Of a stretch of DNA of 34,306 nt, positions 31,051 to 34,306 are shown piece by piece. The DNA comes from Thermoproteota archaeon. Its GTDB lineage: Archaea > Thermoproteota > Methanomethylicia > Methanomethylicales > Methanomethylicaceae. Below the pieces are notes generated by a model. It had not been told where the DNA came from and made no database searches. It worked only from the letters and a program-made list of their open reading frames with translations. Location: the NCBI GenBank assembly GCA_030055575.1, contig JASFYL010000008.1, positions 1-34,306 of the forward strand, given 5' to 3'. A program made the translations under genes and the position numbers. Within the stretch, counting starts at the first letter, position 1; every line of letters begins with the position of its first letter.

Positions 31051-32985
31051 ATGGTTCATGTGGTGACCAAGGGTGCCCCTGGCTCTAGGCACCTGCTCCT
31101 CGGAAACGAGGCCGTGGCCAGGGGAGCTATAGAGTATAACGTAGAGATAGCTGCGGCATACCCGGGTACCCCATCCTCGGAGATCGTCGAGACCTTGGCA
31201 CAGGTCGCTGACGAGGTAGGGATGCACGTCCAATGGTCCACAAACGAGAAGGTGGCATTCGAGGTCGCGGTGGGAGGTGCAGTCTGCGGGAAGCGAAGCC
31301 TGGCGTCGATGAAGCACATCGGCGCGAACTGGATCATGGATCCACTAATGCACGCGGTTTACCATGGATTCGACGCGGGCCTCCTTCTCATATCTGCAGA
31401 TGACCCTTCGGGCCACAGCTCCGCCAACGAGCAGGACAACCGGTACATGGCGCTCCTTGCCGAGATCCCTGCGCTGGAACCCTCTGACTTCCAGGAGGCA
31501 AAGGACTACGTAGGGCATGCTCTCAAGCTCTCGGAGGAGGTTCGACTCCCGGTCATGCTGAGGCTCGTGACGCGGATCTGCCATTCCAGGGGGGACTGCA
31601 CATTCGGGCCTCTGCAGAGGGCGCCTAGGCAGCCGAAGTTCTCGGACGACTACTACCGTGACTTCGTTCTCGGGGAAGGAATAGTGGGACCTAAAGTCAT
31701 ACCGAAGATGCACCGGATACAGCACCAGAAGCTCGAGCGAGTGGAGGAGATCGCAGCCAAGATGGGGCTATTCGCTCGCGAGGTGCCTGATGGAAAGCCT
31801 ATTGGCGGTCTCGGTATAGTGGCATCCTCTGCTCCTGTGGGATATCTCCTAGACTCCTTGACAGAGCGAGGAATAAGGGGAAAGGTGGGCATCCTAAAGC
31901 TTGGTCTCTCTAATCCCTTCCCTGATGAGACGGTCAAGAATTTCGTTTCAGAGTACGATAATATACTGGTCGTTGAGGAAGGAGAGCCGTTCATTGAGCG
32001 GCACCTTATCTCCGTAGCCAGGGAGGTTGCGCCAGGGGTCAAGGTCTTTGGCAAGCTTTCGTCTCACCTTCCGAGAGAGGGGGAGCTGAACTCCTCCATA
32101 GTCGATGGAGCTCTGGCATCGATACTGGGGCTCGAAAGGAGGGCTGTGCCTGAAAATAAAGCTTTTTTGATGGAAGCCGCCTCCAGGCTGCTGACGCCGC
32201 GGACACTGACTATGTGCGCTGGGTGTCCCCATAGGGCTGCCTACTATGCCGCGAAGAAGGCAACGAGGTCGGTATCCAATGCCAGGTACATAGCGTTAGG
32301 CGACATAGGGTGTTACACGTTGGGGATGTACCCGCCCCTCCGGTTCATGCATGATGTCTTCTGCATGGGCAGCAGCATAGGCATCGCTAACGGCGTGGCA
32401 AAGACCGGCATAGCTGACCCTGTTATCGCGACAATAGGCGACTCCACATTCTACCACGCTGGTATCCCCGCCCTCATAAACGCAACATTCAACCAGGCAA
32501 ATGTGAAGGTCATGGTGCTCGACAACGAGGTTACAGCCATGACGGGCTACCAGCCACACCCCGGGTGCGGGGAGACTGCCACGAAGAAGCCGACAAAAAA
32601 AGTCAGGATAGAGGACCTATGCAAGGCAAGCGGCATCGACTTTGTCAGGATAGTGGATCCATACGACTTCAATTCCAGCGTTAAGGCGATGGAGGATGCA
32701 ATTACGTTCGATGGGCCTGCGGTGGTGATCTTCAGGCGCCTCTGCACTCAGGAGTACTTGCGGAGGGCAAGGATCCGGGGGGAAAAGGTAAAGAAGTACA
32801 TGGTGGACCAGACCAAGTGCATAGGTTGCAGGACATGCGTTGCAGCCTTCGGGTGCCCCGCGATAGGCTATGACCGCGAGAGGAAGAAGTCGTTCGTGGT
32901 GACGCTTGACTGTGTCGGGTGCGGCGTGTGTACTGCAGTATGTCCGCAGAACGCCTTCGTTTTGGATGAGAAGGGTGGTGCATGA
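31051..32985 (+). CDS. iorA: Indolepyruvate:ferredoxin oxidoreductase, alpha subunit
   Basis: The ~644-aa protein starts with the pyruvate-oxidoreductase-type fold LLLGNEAVARGA, AAYPGTPSSEI, TNEKVAFEVAVGGA, then the ADDPSGHSSANEQDNR loop. The TPP domain has GDIGCYTLGMYPP, GDSTFYHAGIPALINA and the metal/TPP Asn in LDNEVTAMTGYQPHPG. Two [4Fe-4S] motifs close the protein (CIGCRTCVAAFGCP and CVGCGVCTAVCP). With IorB it converts arylpyruvates to aryl-acetyl-CoA and CO2, reducing ferredoxin. ATG 31051 and GTG 31039/31042 are all possible; no ribosome site is clear. TATA-like CTTTTTAAC lies near 31000-31008. Confidence 0.96.
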   Translation: MVHVVTKGAPGSRHLLLGNEAVARGAIEYNVEIAAAYPGTPSSEIVETLAQVADEVGMHVQWSTNEKVAFEVAVGGAVCGKRSLASMKHIGANWIMDPLMHAVYHGFDAGLLLISADDPSGHSSANEQDNRYMALLAEIPALEPSDFQEAKDYVGHALKLSEEVRLPVMLRLVTRICHSRGDCTFGPLQRAPRQPKFSDDYYRDFVLGEGIVGPKVIPKMHRIQHQKLERVEEIAAKMGLFAREVPDGKPIGGLGIVASSAPVGYLLDSLTERGIRGKVGILKLGLSNPFPDETVKNFVSEYDNILVVEEGEPFIERHLISVAREVAPGVKVFGKLSSHLPREGELNSSIVDGALASILGLERRAVPENKAFLMEAASRLLTPRTLTMCAGCPHRAAYYAAKKATRSVSNARYIALGDIGCYTLGMYPPLRFMHDVFCMGSSIGIANGVAKTGIADPVIATIGDSTFYHAGIPALINATFNQANVKVMVLDNEVTAMTGYQPHPGCGETATKKPTKKVRIEDLCKASGIDFVRIVDPYDFNSSVKAMEDAITFDGPAVVIFRRLCTQEYLRRARIRGEKVKKYMVDQTKCIGCRTCVAAFGCPAIGYDRERKKSFVVTLDCVGCGVCTAVCPQNAFVLDEKGGA

Positions 32986-33004
32986 GGTGAGTAGTGTTAG
33001 GGCT

Positions 33005-33592
33005 ATGTCTGTAGAGGTAGTGATCTCCGGAGTCGGAGGACAGGGGAACGTTAAGGCGGCGCAGATTCTCGGTGCGGCTGCGGTTAAGGCCGGTCTCAGG
33101 GTCAGGGTCTCCGATGTATTTGGTATAGCCCAGCGCGGCGGACCCGTTATGAGTCATGTCAGGATCGGTGAGGTCTATGGGAGCATGGTTTCAGCCCACT
33201 CTGCAGATGCCGTGGTGGGAATGGAGCCGATGGAGGCTTTAAGGGCGGCATCCGCGTACCTCAAGCCCGGCGGAATCGCAATCGTCAACACGAGGCCGGT
33301 ATTCCCTGTCGAAGTGAATATCGGAAAAGCGGTGTACCCTCCGATCGACACTATACTAGGGAGCATTAAAACAGCAGCCGGTAGGGTCATAACTGTAGAT
33401 GCCACGGAGATCGCCTCCTTGGCGGGGATACCTCTCGCTGCAAATGTTGTTATGCTAGGGGTTCTTGCTGGGACTGGAGTGCTTCCCTTTGCGCCTGAAT
33501 ACATCATCGAGTCGATAAAGGAGAACATACCGCGGTCAATCCGAGAAAACCTCGACGCCTTCGAGAGGGGATTTGCTATAGGCAAACAGTGA
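33005..33592 (+). CDS. iorB: Indolepyruvate:ferredoxin oxidoreductase, beta subunit
   Basis: The ~195-aa protein matches IorB: VEVVISGVGGQGNVKAAQIL at the N-terminus, SDVFGIAQRGGPVMSHVRIG, ADAVVGMEPMEALRAA, LKPGGIAIVNTRPVFPV and ANVVMLGVLAGTGVLPF. It is the gamma-type partner of IorA. ATG 33005 is chosen because homologues begin a few residues before ISGVGGQG; a GAGGTGAG ribosome site is at 32984-32991 and GTG 32987 is the other option. It follows iorA by 19 bases (or overlaps nothing), in one operon. Confidence 0.95.
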   Translation: MSVEVVISGVGGQGNVKAAQILGAAAVKAGLRVRVSDVFGIAQRGGPVMSHVRIGEVYGSMVSAHSADAVVGMEPMEALRAASAYLKPGGIAIVNTRPVFPVEVNIGKAVYPPIDTILGSIKTAAGRVITVDATEIASLAGIPLAANVVMLGVLAGTGVLPFAPEYIIESIKENIPRSIRENLDAFERGFAIGKQ

Positions 33593-33885
33593 GTTGATAT
33601 ACGCGGGAATGCCGAAGCAGGGAGAATCGGAAAGAAACTTTTTTAAATAATTCGCTCAACGAGCAGGTTGAAAGAAACCATCTCCATCATCTCCCTCATT
33701 AACTCCGTTAACCATCTCGGCTGTATCTGGAGATGGTGTGAAAAATGCAAATCTTTCCACTCATTTTAGGCTTTATTAGCGGCCTTCCGCCCTTAAGGCA
33801 CTACGGGGCTTAGCTCAGATGTGGCAGCATTCAAACGCCTCTGTGGTCCTTAGGTCGGGTTGGTGGTTCGGTTGCTGTTAGTCCC
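33593..33885 (+). other. ORF-free region with TATA box, inverted repeats and tRNA-like segment; candidate non-coding RNA
   Basis: No ORF of note exists in these 293 bases. A strong TATA-like ACTTTTTTAAATAATT at 33637-33651 points rightward with transcription start expected near 33672. Beyond it lie an exact 10-base inverted repeat (ACCATCTCCA 33677-33686, TGGAGATGGT 33728-33737), a GCCTT/AAGGC hairpin (33782-33799), and a segment at 33805-33885 starting GGGGCTTAGCTCAG with GGTTCG near 33866. The following gene is on the opposite strand, so this promoter has no coding gene to serve. Confidence 0.4.
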
Positions 33886-34306
33886 TCATGTGTCTTTATC
33901 CTCTCTACTCTTCCTGAGCCTCTCCCTGACCGAGGAGTTCACGAGTTCTGGATCCCCTTTCCCCCTCGTCTTGCGCATGACCTGCCCAATTAGAAAATGC
34001 ACCGCCTTCTCGTCTAGCATCGCATCCGAGACCGCCTTGGGATTCGCTGCGAACACCTCGTTCACGACGCGATCGATAGCTTCCCTGTCCGCTATCCTGG
34101 CCATGTCCATCTCCTTGACGACCTCTTTTGCGCTCTTGCCAGTCGTCACCAACGTCGGAAGTATGATCTTCCCGATCTTGCCGCTGATGGTTCCGTCCCT
34201 TATCATACCTAGCATCTCTGCGAAAGTCGCGGGGGTTATCTTTGCCTCCTCTATTTCCAAGCCTTTTTCGTGCAATACACCGAGTAGGTCGCTCATAATC
34301 CAGTTA
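33886..34306 (-). CDS. gatB: GatB/GatE-type tRNA amidotransferase subunit, C-terminal part (truncated by window edge)
   Basis: The visible ~139 residues are the C-terminal GatB/YqeY helical domain: the frame is open to the edge (reading ..NWIMSDLLGVLHEKG), followed by ITPATFAEMLGMIRDGTISG, AKEVVKEMDM, NPKAVSDAMLDEKAVHFLIG and MRKTRGKGDPELVNSSV. The GKGDP-like ending is typical of GatB; the related archaeal GatE has a similar domain, so GatE remains possible. The enzyme converts misacylated Glu-tRNA(Gln) or Asp-tRNA(Asn) to the amidated forms. The start lies outside the window; ATG 34296 is internal. Confidence 0.85.
   Translation of the reverse strand, partial: NWIMSDLLGVLHEKGLEIEEAKITPATFAEMLGMIRDGTISGKIGKIILPTLVTTGKSAKEVVKEMDMARIADREAIDRVVNEVFAANPKAVSDAMLDEKAVHFLIGQVMRKTRGKGDPELVNSSVRERLRKSREDKDT

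Overview
This window is from an archaeal chromosome. Evidence for that includes a cupin-type (archaeal) glucose-6-phosphate isomerase, a type II GAPDH, an ATP-dependent DNA ligase, a Rqc2/NEMF homologue, a stand-alone RAM-domain Lrp relative, ADP-forming acyl-CoA synthetase, IorAB, TATA-type promoters, and many TTG/GTG starts with GGAGG-like ribosome sites. AGG and ATA codons are common. The sequence alone does not fix the lineage; an uncultivated anaerobic group (TACK-like or related) that ferments peptides and sugars is plausible, but this is inference.

Layout. 1-1613: the end of an aldehyde:ferredoxin oxidoreductase (AOR family) fused in one reading frame to a complete 3-hexulose-6-phosphate synthase. 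1815-3212 (minus): two-subunit class I fumarate hydratase. 3220-5958: an unknown helical protein, an EMC6-like small membrane protein (minus), and a Rqc2/RqcH/NEMF homologue whose start overlaps that of the membrane gene. 6039-8767: three consecutive CBS-domain proteins and a Mut7-C (PIN-like) protein. 8787-10611: AMMECR1 and a MurG-like glycosyltransferase. 10768-13719: a solo RAM domain, a membrane-anchored transglutaminase-like protein, a flavin-reductase-like protein and an unknown coiled-coil protein. 13975-16940: HAD phosphatase (minus), DNA ligase, TRAM-domain protein.

17113-22182 is a sugar-phosphate block: cupin PGI, PGK, GAPDH, a universal stress protein and a phosphohexomutase. 22230-25107 is a complete BtuFCD/FepBDC-type ABC importer. 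25237-26485 encodes two tandem paralogues with an RHH-like N-terminus and an unrecognised C-terminal domain. They lie just upstream of a large S-layer-like surface protein with a coiled-coil stalk and C-terminal membrane anchor (26615-28987). 29202-30850 (minus) carries a PfkB sugar kinase with a damaged or unusual start and an ADP-forming acyl-CoA synthetase ATP-grasp subunit. 31051-33592 is iorAB. 33593-33885 has no ORF but a strong TATA element, and the window closes with the C-terminus of GatB (minus).

Metabolic reading: IorAB makes aryl-acetyl-CoA and reduced ferredoxin, the ADP-forming synthetase subunit could recover ATP from acyl-CoA, and fumarase links to C4 acids. The PGI/PGK/GAPDH/mutase group handles hexose and triose phosphates. 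The AOR-HPS fusion is the most striking item. Fusing an aldehyde-handling tungsten/molybdenum-pterin ferredoxin enzyme to the enzyme that fixes formaldehyde onto ribulose 5-phosphate suggests aldehyde (formaldehyde) channelling between ferredoxin redox chemistry and the ribulose monophosphate pathway.
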